Below are positions 26,201 to 40,297 of a stretch of 64,000 nt of DNA, in pieces. The DNA is from Burhinus oedicnemus (Eukaryota > Chordata > Aves > Charadriiformes > Burhinidae). The stretch spans positions 1,415,974 through 1,479,973 of the forward strand of contig VFFE01007601.1 of NCBI GenBank assembly GCA_008921705.1, in the 5' to 3' direction. A model generated the notes under the pieces. That model ran no database searches. It worked only from the letters and a program-made list of their open reading frames with translations, and was not told where the DNA came from. Position 1 is the first letter of the stretch, and each line of letters starts with the position of its first letter. A program made the translations under genes and the position numbers.

Positions 26201-29200
26201 AAACTACGTATGACTTGGATTAATCCCTGTAAACTTTAGCTGTCCAAATGTTAACTACACAGAGAATCAAATACGAAGCTAACCCATCTCTTGCTCTCCC
26301 TCTGGTTGCTTGTTTGGAGCTGAAAGGCCCAGCAAAACCCCAAGTCAATCACCAAATAAGATCTTTATTTTGGCTGATTAAAGCATTGGTGAGGCGTAAC
26401 TAAGAGCAGTCAGAATTCACCCTTTCTTTTCCACCTGGCTGTGCTTCAGACCGCTTCTGGCCTTTCCTCTCATTTTCCCCCTTTCTTATCAATTATCCCA
26501 TGAAAAATACATCCTTTTCCTGAACATTTGCAACTGCTATGGAGGGATTTCACATTGTCTCCCCTCATTCTGTGCCATTGTGGAGTGCCAGCCCCATCTG
26601 GGGACAGCAGAGCAATGTGCTGTGTCCCAATGAGCTGCGTATTTCAACACAACCTCACTGATGATTTGCGTCTCCGAGTGAACCAGCTAGCTCCGTACAA
26701 GCACGATGGCACATGCAGAGGCTACTTGCCTGGTAAAACTCTTTAGGTGATGTTACTTGGTGGATAGTATTCAGCTGTTTGCTGTTGCTGTGTGCCGGGC
26801 ACAACACAGGAATTACCACAGGTAAGCAAGGATCACAAAGCTGAAACTTAAGCAGTGGAAAATCCTCTTTTTCTGCTGTTGTATTTGTTTTGCAGATGAA
26901 CGGTCCAATATTAGGTTAAACTAGAATGCCTGGTATCACAAGCTATCTCTTTTTTCATCATCTCCATGTACCTTTTTCAGAAAAAGACAGGATTTAGTTC
27001 CTGCATGGAACCAGTTTGCTCTTAAGTGAAGAGAACCAGAGATGGAAAATCAGGAGGCTATTATCTAAAATCTGAAGTATGTCAGTCCAATAGTTTATTA
27101 TTGGTGTTTTACCTAAATGTATATTAGGATTATTGAAAATGTATAGGAAATATTTGGTTACCTAGAAAGATACTATCATATAAAGACATATAGTAATACT
27201 TGATTCCAGAAAAATTCCTTTGCAGACAAATAACACATCAACAGTATTTGATAACACCCAAAACAAGAGGAAGTAAGGCTGAAATTGTTTATCTTCACAC
27301 CAAAGACTTCCTATACGTGAACAGAAGAATCCAACTGACTACTGATCAAAGAAAACACGTCATTTTACTAAGCAGGAAAATTTGCTTTGTGTTGCTAGAG
27401 TCTCTTTGGCTGAACACCAAGTCAGACATTAAAAATGAATTAATTTTTGAACTGGTTAATTAATTAAAATCTTGAGCATATTTGTTGTTAAGTGAGGTAT
27501 TACATAACTTTCGAACTGTTTAGGCAGCTCAAACAGGCCTTATTAACATAGCATAAGTATTTTTAATTTCTAAAAAAGTTTAAAGAAATACAAGATTGAG
27601 TCCTCTAGTCTAGCTTCTCTTGAAATTATAGAGCACGATGTTCTTGGTTATATTTGTTTTCAGATTTTCCTTCCCAATGAGCATTTTAAGACATCTAGGT
27701 GTGTATGCGGGAGGGGAACAAAACCCCGTATCTGAACAAACTATCTTTGGAATCATGAGGATTTATGAGAGAACCCGAAGAGTCTAACATTCCTATATAA
27801 ACCACATCTTTTTTCTTCAGTTTGTCAGTACCATAATCTGAATTTATTGCTTTATTTATATAATGGTTTTGAGGAATTTTAGTTACAAGCTGGGCATAAC
27901 TGGTCAATGCAAACATGGCTTCCTTTGGGTGTAGGGGGGGATTTCCAGCTAAGGGGGAGACACTTCAGTTCCTCCTGAAGTGGAATGAATTTTCTTGCTG
28001 TTCGTAAAGTGATTCTTCTGCAGACAGCCACATCCTGAACCAGCATAGCACATGTTTGAACTTGCAGCTTCTGATCTGAATGGGACTTGACATCTGCTTA
28101 CGTCCGAGTGCAAGACTGAATGTCTTCAGTGGTTATAAGCACAAGCTTTACATTAAGCACACTGGCAGAAGCACCTACCTGAATTGAAGCCTGCCTGTAT
28201 TTACAATTTCCTCAACATTTGAATTGCTGCCACTTTTATCCCCAAGGACTTTTACAATACTTAAAATATGGTCTGAAATGGGAGTCTTCATTAACATGTA
28301 TACCATGTGCAGCTTCTCCTCAACAGTTGCTTATAAATTAGATGTAACAGGAACTGTCTCTGACCTTCAGTTAATTATTTTATACCACTACTGAATTTCA
28401 AGAACTCCAGGGGTATCTTTCAGAAAATACCTGCTGAATATTTGAGGAGCAGCAAATGACACGAGGTCATCCATTTAATAGGATAGTATTAGCATCCTGT
28501 TCTGAGGACCCAAAAGCAATCCTCCACCCAGCACCACTGGTCAGAGGGCAGCAGCGAATGACTCATTGGGAAGGGGAATAATTTTTCATTTTTCAGAAAG
28601 TTCCGTGACACAAACTTTAACAGATCATTAAGGATTTCATTCACAGGAATCCTGACTTAAATCCTGTTGCCTTTCTCTCTGGATCAACAGAGCGGAGATA
28701 GTTCAGTCAGGTGAGAACTTTTCTGAGCCAAATAACTGTAGAAATAGTTGTATTTATCAGCACACCTCACCTGGACTCCTGCTTCTGAACGTGGTTTGCC
28801 TTGTTTGATCCATCCCACATACAAATTGTCAAACAGAATAGTATGCACCTGAGCAGCAATTTCCTCCAGTCCTAGTAGATGGGCAACCACCTTAGAGTAC
28901 GTACAGGTGTCACAGCCTTGTTATACCCTTGAGGGAGCTCAGTCAACTAACTGAAAATTTTATGGTAATATTAGCAGCGTTAACAATAATCAGAGTACAT
29001 TAGTTTACTCTGTTGACTTTTATTTGACTGCCTATATATTTGTAAATTGCCTTTTAGAGACTGGTCTATACTCATTATTTGCTTTTATTCATTCCGTATA
29101 GTGCATGAATATGAAAAAAGAAAAAAAATAAAATTACATAATATCACAGTCAGCCCAAGAAACTCCCAAAGAATTAGCTGTGTTCAAAGAAATGTGGTTG

Positions 29201-32200
29201 GAGGGGGTGAACCCATATGCTTGGCAGACCAACACAAGTCTCTAAAGGCATAAAGCATCCCTACTTCACTGGGGTAGGTGTGTATTCCCTCCAAGATGGA
29301 TATGTGGGGAAGTGGGACTGGCCAGGAAAATAGACAAGAAACTTTCAGGAACAAACACACCCTGTTGTGTACAAACAAGCTGCACAAAAGAACTATATAG
29401 TGCTCTCATCTAATTCTCTATCAAAAAAAGGTGGAAATTACATATTAAGTAGAATCTGTAAGGACAAATTGCTCTTTGCAAGATGTGGGACTGAAGGTGA
29501 TATCTCTCAGAGCATGCTAGCTGGCATCAGTATTTTTGTCAGAGAGACATGTGCAAACAGATCCATCTCCCATCCTCTCAAGCACTTTCTCCTGCTACTT
29601 GTTACCTGACCTACTGTTCTATCAACAGTTTGTCATCCTGCAAAGCCTTAACACGTCATCCCCACCAACACAAGAGCACCTCCTGGTTCATTGCACTCTA
29701 GGTGAGAGGAGAACGGGACCTGCAGCTTTGCAACAAACAATAGGAATAACTCTTTCGACAATGACTAGAGAATCATGTTGGGGAAAAAAAAATAAAGTTA
29801 GTAAGTTTTCAGGAGAACTTTTCCTATTTCATGCTGTGCAAAACTACCTCAATGGCATAGGACAGCTTCTTACAACAGCTTCAGAACAGCTTCATTTTGG
29901 CTTGTTTAAATCTCACTTCGCCTTGCCTGAACTTGCTAAACACTAGCATCAAGAGACAGAAAAATTATACCAAAGTTTACAATGCTCAGAAACGTATCAA
30001 AAATCCAGAAGCTGCATCCAGCTTTTAATAACAGCACTGAAGACATTGCTGTTTTCATGACTGCAGTCCAGCTGAGTGAGCAGAAGACACGTCCAGACTT
30101 CATAGGCTGTGGACCAGCCCTCTAGGACATAGACACTACCCGCTGATCGAATCCACCAACCCTGAAAGCTTGCCACTGCTCTGCTTTGCTCTGACAGGCA
30201 AATCCAAACCAATCTTTTATGCATCCAGCCTTACTTCTGAGACACCGTATAACAGAAAGTGTATTCAATCACACACATTAAGCACAAAGTGACAGAAGAT
30301 TAATGAATAGAAAGGAAACAAATGAGGGGAAGGCATTTGGGGAGAAAACACTGACGCTGAGACTGTCAAAACTGAATACTAGATTTGATTGCTTAACATC
30401 TACAAAAATAAATCCTTGTGGTAGTTTTGAAAACCTCAAATCACTTTCAAGCTCTGATTCAAAGTGCAGCAAAATCAATAGGAAGACATCTAGCACCTAA
30501 AAAAGTTAACAGATCAGAGCATGCAGAAGATATAAACATTTGATTTTGCCCAAAGCTGTGCACGTTTTTTACTTCACTTTTGCTCTCTAGTAATAATATA
30601 TGCTTTGGTACGCAAGGAACTAAAATATGCATACATAGCTCTACAGATTATTACTGAAATTTTCCACAGCAACACCTGCAGTTTTAGGTGTAATTATTTA
30701 TTAGAATTCTTAATTCATTTAATTCATTTTTTCCCTCAGCACTTGTAGTTACTTTTTATTGTTATTATTATTCTATTTTTCTGGATTGATCAACTACGAC
30801 ATGGAATATAAGAACAGAAATATACAGCAAATAAACTATAACTACTTCAAGCAAACAAAGAGAACAAGCCTCTTACAACAGAGGGCTGGATTTTAAAAAC
30901 ATTCAAACTTCGTTAAGTATCTAGACAAATTATTTGCTACATTGAGACTTTTGCCTATATAGCTTTCTGTATAAAAGAATTGTAAGGCAAATAAAACTTC
31001 TACTAAAAAAATGAAATAAAGCCAATTTCTTTCTAAAAGAGGAATAGCAATTTTGAGAAAGACTGTGTACCTCAAAGTATGAATTTGAGAAACGTGTTAT
31101 ACATTGATAAAATGTGCCACTTCACAAAGATGAGGAGCAAATCAATACAGAAGAGGAACCAAACAACAGACAAAATCTGAACAAATCTGAGAACCTCACC
31201 AGAAACAGGATAAGATATAGAAAGAGAAAGCGCATGCTTACACAGTTACTGACTAAAACCAATATTTCTTCTATTAGCTGATGTTTCATCACTGGAAACA
31301 ACAGGGAAGAAGGGAGAATTAGGGGAAATCCGTATGACTGAAGTCTGTATTCAGCGTGCACACTCAGTAGCTTAGGTGCAGAAGCAGTATAGGTATTTTC
31401 ATCTGGCAGTGGATCCTCATTATACAGGGCTGTCCCTCTGCCAGTCTCTTAGCCCAGGACCAAGAGCAGGCAAACTCTGCCTCCCTGCATTAGATGTAAA
31501 TGTCTTTGCATGCTCTATACAAAGCTTCAGAGCTTGGTGTCGTGTTGTAGTGTTACAGTCAGGATAGTTTGGTTAACTGAAAATCTTTCAGATAACCCAT
31601 CTTTTGTTACCTACAGAATTAGTCTCCTCTTAAGCCAGGAATGACTAAGAACAGAAAGAAGGAAAAAGACAAATAAACAAATGATAGAAATCTGGCCTTA
31701 AAAACTCAACCAAGCAAAAAAATAACTCACAAATAAAAAAATATTTCCCACTAAACCTAAACCAAACATTATTCACAGATTTAGGAATGTGAGAAATAAA
31801 TGTTAATTGACTCTTCTGTGCTTTCATCTTCTAAAAACCCAACACAGCCAAATTCTCTATCTCGGCTTGAGTACACCATATTTAACTGTCTCCGAGTCTA
31901 TGCCAAATAGCCACTTATTAATTAACTAAAGCCTCACACAGATGTTATCACTGGAGGCAAAAGTATGGCTGAAGCAGACAATTTTCTGAAAATAGGCTAA
32001 CGAAACTGAATGGTAGAAACAAAAGCTTTATTCAATATTAAGAGTGATTCTGGAAATAAGTCATACTGAATTCATAAACTTTCCCACCTGATCCACTTTG
32101 TTCCTGGAAATTTTCCTCTGACCAGCTACTATTAATGTAGCTAAGTAACTTTCTAGGTTGTCACTAAAGGGAATACTTTACACAGGAGCATTAATGAGCA

Positions 32201-32796
32201 GGCAACAGACAGAAGATGGTAATTCTCCAGGGAGCATTGGGGCTGGATCCCAGCTGGGCACAAGTGAGTCCTGACAGCCTGAAGGAATGACCTGCTACTG
32301 TAAAGACAAAGTTAGACCTAGACCTGATGATCTCTCCTTGTCCCGACATAAAGGGTGCCATCCTTTAGGGAGAAAAATGACAGAGATATTTCAGAGGAGC
32401 CCAAGTAAAAATAACCCGTGCATCACTTCAGATCACGGTGAGCTACAACTTGCTACAACTCTCACTAAAATGGGATCTGGGAATATCTGTATTTTCAAAA
32501 CTGAAGGTAGGTGGAAAGAAAGGAAAAGAATGTACTCTGGTCATCTTGATTCAAGCCAACAATCAGTCCCTAGAAACTGAGAGAAGTTGCTGTGCTTTCA
32601 AGTCCATTCTACTTCCCAACAGGGTGGTCTTTCAGCTGTTCATCTCCTTCAGAGACTGATTTTCTCTGGATTCCTGGGCATAAAGGGAAGACACATTGTA
32701 GGAGTGTGGAATTTGGCACAGCAACCACTTCATTCTCATTCCACTTGCAAAATTATTTGGTTGTTTACTCTTAAAACCCTTCTGCATAAAATAGAC

Positions 32797-32819
32797 TTTT
32801 TTTTTTTTTTTTTTTTTTT
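32797..32819. repeat. Poly-T run (23 T)
   Basis: This is an uninterrupted run of 23 T, a simple homopolymer with no recognisable retroposon body next to it. Confidence 0.9.
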
Positions 32820-35800
32820 GGAAAATCTTTGCAAGGTGTTCTTCTCTCCTCTGCATTAAGTGTCAGGTGGAAAACAAATCTCCTGGTTACTTGCCAACTC
32901 TCTGCACTGTTATTCTTAATCTTTTAATTAGTCATCCCCCACTAGCTTCCTGAAAGACATCTGCTCCCACAACACCACTACTTGAACCTCCATTCTACCT
33001 AGAAATCTCTTTACTAACGTGGGAGTTGTGCAAGTAAACAGACATTTAGATCGGAAGCGTCAAAGAGAATTTCCGATACATACAATTAGAACCTCTTTAG
33101 AGTGAAGGAAGAAAAATTGCAAATTCTGCAGTGTGCCATGGGAAAGCTCAATAGCACTGCCAAGGAATTTATGAGCCCAGGTGGTCTCTAGCCCCTCCTC
33201 AGGTGCCGAAAGCCTTACTTTGTGCCAGAACAAGGCCAGGCTTTATGCCAGCAGAGCTCCCATTACATTGAATTTTACAGAATACGTGATCCATCTTTGT
33301 TCAACAGAAGGGTTCATGATGCAAGACTCAAAAGCTCGTTGCAGGTGAAGGAAGGGTGTTAGCAATCTAATGATATGATTTTTATTCTACAGCAGTAGAG
33401 CTCTTGAGGACCTATTAAGAAAAGGTGTGCATAGAGCACAAAATAATACAGACACTTGGTGAGAAGTGCTCTCCTGTCTGGCAGCACCTTCATCTTACCG
33501 TGGTTTAGAAAATAAAGCGAGGAACAGAACTTAGAGCAGTTCAGGCTGCATGGATTTAACTCTCTCTTTCTACAGCCCTCGAGCAGGACACCAGATAGTT
33601 AAGAACCGCTCGGGATAATAACCTGTTTTGAATGCTTAAGACTAGTGTATTTGCAAACAATTTCTTCACTGACTTCTTTTCCTTGCCTGCCCTAGGAAAA
33701 ACACTCCATTCTGGATAAAGGAAAGCCAGGCAGCTTATCCACATAACGTAGAAATAGGATAGGAAAGGAAAAATGCGAAGAGAGGCAAATGCAGCGACTG
33801 CCCTGGTATAAGGCTTGAATAAATTCAGCTTTGGAACAAGGAATACTTATGCATGTGCTAAACATGGTGGGCAGGTGTAGGGGGACATATAAAGCTGGAG
33901 AAAGGCCAGGAGGGATTAATCAGAGATACACTGCGCAACCAAGTCTCACAGAAAATCCCACAGTAAGATAAACAGACATAAAAAATAAAATTAAAAAGGA
34001 AAAAAGAAAAAAGGGTGCTCATGCAGTAATAATTTCCAAAGTGATCTAACAGGAGAACTCCCCATAGATTTTCCGGGTGTTAATGGGTCTAAAGAGAAAT
34101 ACAGGTGGGATTTTCAGACAGGTGCCTAAGAAAGTCCCAGCAAGTGCCAGTAAGGATCTTCAGATATCTTAAATACTTAACATGCCCTGTAGGCCTTGAC
34201 AGGAAAGGTATCTGGGTGTTTGTTTGTTAATCCTAATTCTTTTCCCCATTAGGGCTAAGCTTGCAGATAACTGAAGTTCTTATTTAATTTTTAGCTAAAA
34301 CCAAGATTACCCAATATAATCCTTTAAGACTCAAAATACAACCCTAGCACAAACAGAGTGGTGTTCTACATGATATTGGTTTGTTATGATTTCCTAATAT
34401 TTCTCCCATTTCATTGTTATCAGAAAGAAAAACGGTCTAATGGTTTAAATATTTGACTGAAATTTGGGGGCTCAGAATTCAAGCTTTAGTTAAACTAAAA
34501 AATATCCCCAAAGAGATTTTCCTAAGCTTCATCTCCCCAGATTGTCAACAGGAGTACAAAGTTAAATAGGCTTTTCTTTTTTTTTTTTTTCTTTCAAAAA
34601 AGCTAAATATTAAAAGGAATATTTTGTGTCAGCTCATTTTGCTGATTTCAAATTTTTCTTCATAAAAGGTGTGATTTCAAAGAAGCGAGGAAGAAAAGGT
34701 AATTTTGAAACCCAACTCCAAAAATTCAATTTCAAAATAGCATAAACTGAAACATATCAGTATCACCAAAAGAATGATTTTTTTAAACATCAAAAAAAGT
34801 TTCAATATTTACAGAATCATCATCGTTTATTTATATATTGTCTGAAGTTACTCATGTAATGCGACTCAGCTTCCCAGGTACTTTCAGTCCTTATGATGCT
34901 GCCTTCCCCCCCTCCTTTGTTCTTTGTGACAAAGTCACTGTTCTTTGGGAAAGTGTCAACCAGGTCTAGCTGTGAGCAGCTGAATCATCTGGCCATGAAC
35001 ACCATAAAAAAGAAAACCAAGCCAAAGAATAACATGTCTTTACAGATACAACTCAATTTTTCCTCTATCTTTTTTGTGCGTTGCAAGCCCTGTTGCTGTT
35101 CACCAGCTCGGGGGCCTAAATGTCATGCCTGTTGGCTAAAGTGTACTTTATGCTTATTCTCCTTTTATGTACTAGCATTGTGTGCTTGCTTTTTCTTGAG
35201 TCTGAGAGTGACTCATAAAAACGCAAATCTTTAGAGATGATTTAGAGGGCGGTGCGAGAGAACAAGTTTGGGCGAGGTGTACTCTGGATGAAAGAGATTG
35301 ATTAATTCATTACGTGAGTATTGAAAATAAAACACAAAACGGAGGTACCATAACAAGACAGTTAAAAATGCAAACTCACATACTGGAAGGAAGATCAATT
35401 CTGTTCCTGTTTTTTCATACTAAGAGCTCTATTTCTCTACAGCTAGCCATGCTCTTCCAAGTGCCTGGTCACCCAGACGCCTGTTTCAACTGCCCCATCC
35501 CCTCTGATTCTAAGGCAATTGGCAAAAAGGGGAGCTCTGGGTAGAGCTTGACATCTCTCCTCAATTGCTTTCCTTCCAGAAAAAGGAGATAAAACAAGGT
35601 GGGAGCAGAAAGATTGCCATTGCAAGTGGTTGATGGTGCAGCCACCAAGCGTTAGAATCTTCTCTCCTCTCAGAAGGACAGTGGGTCCATCAGCCTCCCA
35701 CTCCACTGAAGCCAGAGCACAGCTCTGCTTCACACACAGGAGTAGGCTTTCTGTGGGATTCCCACAGCAGCTGCCAGAGTCTGGCTTAGTTAAGGGAGCT

Positions 35801-38800
35801 GCTCTGTTTCAGTCCCACCACTTGCTTCCTGACATAGTTGGTCCTTTCCACAAAATAATATGAAGAAACATATAGCAACCAGCAAGAGTCTAAAACCAGA
35901 TAGGCATACCTATGGAGATGGCTTACTGTACACTTAATCTAGCCAGAAATGGTGGCCAAGGAGATTAATAACCTGTCAGCCTTTTTTTATAATACAAGGG
36001 GAGATACTTATGTCACTACTGACCGGATTAGGGACCTTTCCCTCTATGAGCCCTCAAATCTCTAGTTCACCCCCATCACCTCTTAACATTGGTCACTTGC
36101 AAGGGTGGGTCATTGAGGAGGGAAGAGCCATAACTAAAAGCAATAAATTCCCACTAAGATCCACTAAGACAATTTGGACCTTTTGAGGTGGAACTTTAAC
36201 CATAAGGCTCCTGGAAGTGATGTGAAATACTGGAATTCAGGCATCTGGAGCGCTGGATGACTGCTTAATGGTGGGCTGGTTCACCACTTCCCATGTTCAG
36301 GAAACACTGAAGTTTAACTCAGATTGTTAAAGCTGACAAGTGTAAACAGAAAACCTCAATTAATTCAAAAAACCTTTTATGCCTGCATAGGTTCATGCCA
36401 TCTGTCATGTGGTTAGCCACTGACCATTTTAGCCCTAGACACACTGGAGATACTTGTCTCTCTCACAGAAGACAGGGAGGGGACAGACAGATTTCCAGAA
36501 ACAGACTATGCCTGATACTTTTTTAAGGTACTTCGTGTTTCACGTCTCTCCCCCAAAAGTCTTCTAGTGCAGTTTCCCACATAGGAAAGATCAAGAAAGA
36601 TCAATGTAAAAGTTTACCCAGAAGGAACTTCCAAACAAGAACCGTACATCCAGAGGACAACACAAGCCTCTTGAAGGTGAAGAGTCTCTGTCTATCAACT
36701 AAATCAAATATATCTGGGCAATGCCTACTGCCAGGTACCAGAATCACACACTGCAGCCAAATAGCTCTGATTTCTCACTGCTCAAGCCCTAAAAGCACAT
36801 TTTTGAGAACTGATCTATCTTGTCCTGGAGCTCATAATTATACGTACCTGCTGTGAAAGCTGAATGAGCAGAGCTTTTAGCAAAGAGAATGCAGGAGTGT
36901 AGCTCTTCACTGATGGAAAATTGAAATGATGAGGCATTACCCCTGCAAAAATAAATATTATAGCAAGGAAACCTGGATGAAGACTGAAACAAAAACTGCC
37001 AGAGAGGTTATTTCAGAAATTACAGAAAGGGCAGGAGTCAGTAATGACATGAAGAGTCTAAAGGGATGAGGGGATTTTTCTCTGAACCTTGCTTGTTTTC
37101 TGTAATGATATTTTTCTTTAATGTACAGCAGAACTTTCATATTGGCAATTGCTAACATCTCTGGATGAACCTTGGTGTCTAATACTCTTCAGGCATTCTG
37201 TGGCCTTTTCTGTTAGCATATCACATTTAAGAGAGATATAGCATTCACTATACTATCTGTTGAGCAATAAAAAAAAGCTCTCGCTGCTGTAGAACCAAAA
37301 ATTGCATCAGGGACTTGATTAAAATAATAAACAAAGGCAACCTTTGAAAATGGTTGATCATATAGCAGGACACTTTCTGGCTTCAGCTAACTTGTGTGTT
37401 TTATGGAAAGGGCTAAGTTTACGTTGCCTCACAGAAGAAGTCATCATGTTTTCCTTTTGGGCTAAGTTGAAAAATAAAATTTAGAATTTTTTTTCATTTT
37501 GAGCAGAAATAAAGAAGTATCAGAAAACTTATTTTGGTGAGATTTTTAGCTTAGTTTTGAAAAAAATGTAGAGAAGAACATGAAAGCTATGCTACGTACC
37601 TTTCTTTACCCAGCCGCTATGGCCAAACTGTACCTAGCTACCTCTTTCAGATGAAACATTTCTTTGAAAATCTTTTAGAAGAGTTAGTTCATAAGCTTGA
37701 ACGCACAAGGTTTCAAAAGGGTATATTTCGTTTTCTTCCCTTAATACTTTCAGGGGAATAAAGGACATCAAGTTCCAAAGAAAAACACCCCCCAAATCCC
37801 TAGGAAGGATTAAACCAGCCCCTGCTTGATTAAAAGCAGAGCATACTGTCTCTGACACAGCAGAGAAACATTTCTCTCTTTCTACTTCTCCTGGTCTTTC
37901 ATAGCTGAAGGACTGTGTGTGCACACATACAAACACGTAGGACCACGTAACACCACGAGGTGTTGAAGGAAAAAGAAAAAACTTACGCTATCACCCTATG
38001 CTAGATAGGAAATGGGCTGTATGGATTCACTGCTAACTCTAGGTTCCTTACTGCTGATTTTTCTTTCTCCCCAGACTAAAAGAAACCCCAAATTTCCATT
38101 GCTAGTGGAAAGGAATACAACATCCATGTCTACATTCAACCTGTTGGAAATGTTTTCCTCAACAAGAGAGTATTTGCATAACACTGTTTTCCTTGTCAGG
38201 TTCACAACAGCTGTGGGACTTATTAGACTGACTTTGTATTGAATATTCAGCAGTAACTCGCTAGTCATCTGAAACGCCTCATAGGAGTCAAAATGTACGA
38301 GAGCTAAGACATGATTTAAAATAATCTCTGTCCAGATTTTGAAAACAAAATGCACTTTGTGCAGAAGAGTAAAAGCTAGTGAGTAGGTGAATTGCCAAAA
38401 AGCCTGCACTGGCTTATTGTTCGTGTACATGGAATTTTTGTGGTTTAAAATAGAGGCTGTTGAGGGCTTGCAAAGGCTGATGCACTTCTCAAAACGGTTT
38501 TATAAACCGTCCCCTTTTTGACCGAGCCACTGTGGACAGCTGCATGACCCGTTTGCGGTTGCTTAAACCTCTTCCCTTCTATAGAGAAATGAGATACTCC
38601 AACCTTAAAAACGAAGGCGAATGTTTACAAAGACAACTACAAGAGAAAAGGGCTCTGTGTACTTTTGCTGTTACTCTGCATTGTCAGATGCAGCTGGAAC
38701 GAACAACTTGGCTACACGTAGACATGGCAGGACAGAGACAACGCAATACAACACTAACTTTCTATAGAGCAAAAGATCATAACTATGATTTGGAGGAACA

Positions 38801-39570
38801 CAGCTTTTATATTTCAGGTACAAAAGGAACCTTTGACCTGGTGAAAGCCCCGGGCCCTGAAGAGAGTTTACCAGAGGGTGGAAAAGGCCTATCAGACCTA
38901 GACATGCTCCAGTGAAATCAGGCCAGGTGTATCCCCCTTATTATAGGCAAGGCCTACAGCAAGGTCCTCAAGAAAGAAGACACCTAGAGTAAGGAAAAGG
39001 AGCTGACTGACAAGCAGGAGACTTCCCCAAAAAGGCTGGACAGGACTCAGAAGCAAAGGGTTGAGAGAGCACCTGAGGGGAGTTTTAGAGACAGCAATGC
39101 TCTGCTGAGAGCGGTGCTCTGGGCAGCACTGGGAGGAACAAGGAGCAAGGAAGGGATGAGAGATTTACACTGTTCTCTGAGAAGGAAAATAATTCCAGCT
39201 GTCTGAGGATCTGACTAAATAGTTTAATAACTTCAAAGACCTTTCCAAAGCATAGCCTCTGCCCACCCGCCTTGCTCCCTGTGAGGTAAGGCGATGAGAC
39301 CAACTCCTCTTTCCACAGCTGTTTGCACTCCCCTTGACCTGAGGGCTGTCTCTCTCCATAGCTCTGTCTGTAAGCCACTGCACTGGAATGGGATCAAGCA
39401 CACACATCTGTGTCCAAATTACATGTTTTATCAGCCACAATGTCTATCCAGATGGCAGACAGTCATCTACTGCCAGTAAAGCACTTCTCCTTCCCCTCAC
39501 ACCACAGCAAATGCTGACAAGTCATCTCAGCAGCCTTTTAAAAGTAAAGGAGAACAAGGATATACAGAAG

Positions 39571-39666
39571 TTTTGGGTTTGTTTTTTTTTTTGGGGGGGT
39601 GGTGTTGGTTTGTAGGGTTTTTTTGTTTGTGTTCTTTGGGGTTTTTGTTTTGGTTTTTTTTTTTTT
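39571..39666. repeat. G/T-only low-complexity tract
   Basis: About 96 bases are almost entirely G and T on the plus strand, with one A and one C. T runs alternate with G runs of three to seven. The complementary strand is an A/C tract. Such strand asymmetry favours slippage and possibly G-quadruplex or other non-B structure. It resembles the tract at 50053-50178 in composition but is not an exact copy. Confidence 0.85.
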
Positions 39667-40281
39667 AACAACAAGCCATCCAGGGAAAAAAAAATATAAA
39701 AATATTAAAGTCTGCAGTGCTGCTATAGCACAGAGAGACACTTGGTTTAAAAATCACACTATTTGCAAGTACTTTCATTTCTGACAAATGGCAAAAGCAG
39801 CTATGGCTGCTTGCAAGGCCAGCCCACTCTTCCTTACCTGCTGTGAGCTAAAGTGTTTGCACACTTTGCTCTTGCCTCCTCGTGACTTCTTCTAGCCTGG
39901 TACTGAAGTTGTTAGGGAGTTTACAAACATCCCTTCCCTTCTTCTCCCCCTTAGCACAGGAATTTCCTTTGCTCCTAGTGAAGAATTTTCCCAAGCCTTT
40001 CCTTGACTCTGACTTCCAGCTCCCATAACCGTCTCATTTTGAAGCTGGTGAAGCAGTTCCTTGCAGAAGTTTGGAACTCATATCAACAAGACACAAACAA
40101 GAAGCAATGCTGGACAATTTTCACAGATGTATACCACTGTGGCGCACTGTTTTTCTGATCTGGCACAGCAGCTACAGTAGTAGCTATGAGCTTTTAGAGG
40201 TTCAACATAAGATTCTTGACATTACGTTGAACTACAGGGACAAGGTCATTGGCTCAGGTAGATGAAATAAGATGTAATTTC

Positions 40282-40297
40282 TTTTTTTTTTTTTTTT
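40282..40297. repeat. Poly-T run (16 T)
   Basis: This is a homopolymer of 16 T followed by CCC, giving a pyrimidine-rich patch. No element is attached. Confidence 0.85.

Noticed and set aside
38532..38915. 127-codon plus-strand frame
   Set aside because: No domain, no conserved motif, and no convincing promoter or splice context.
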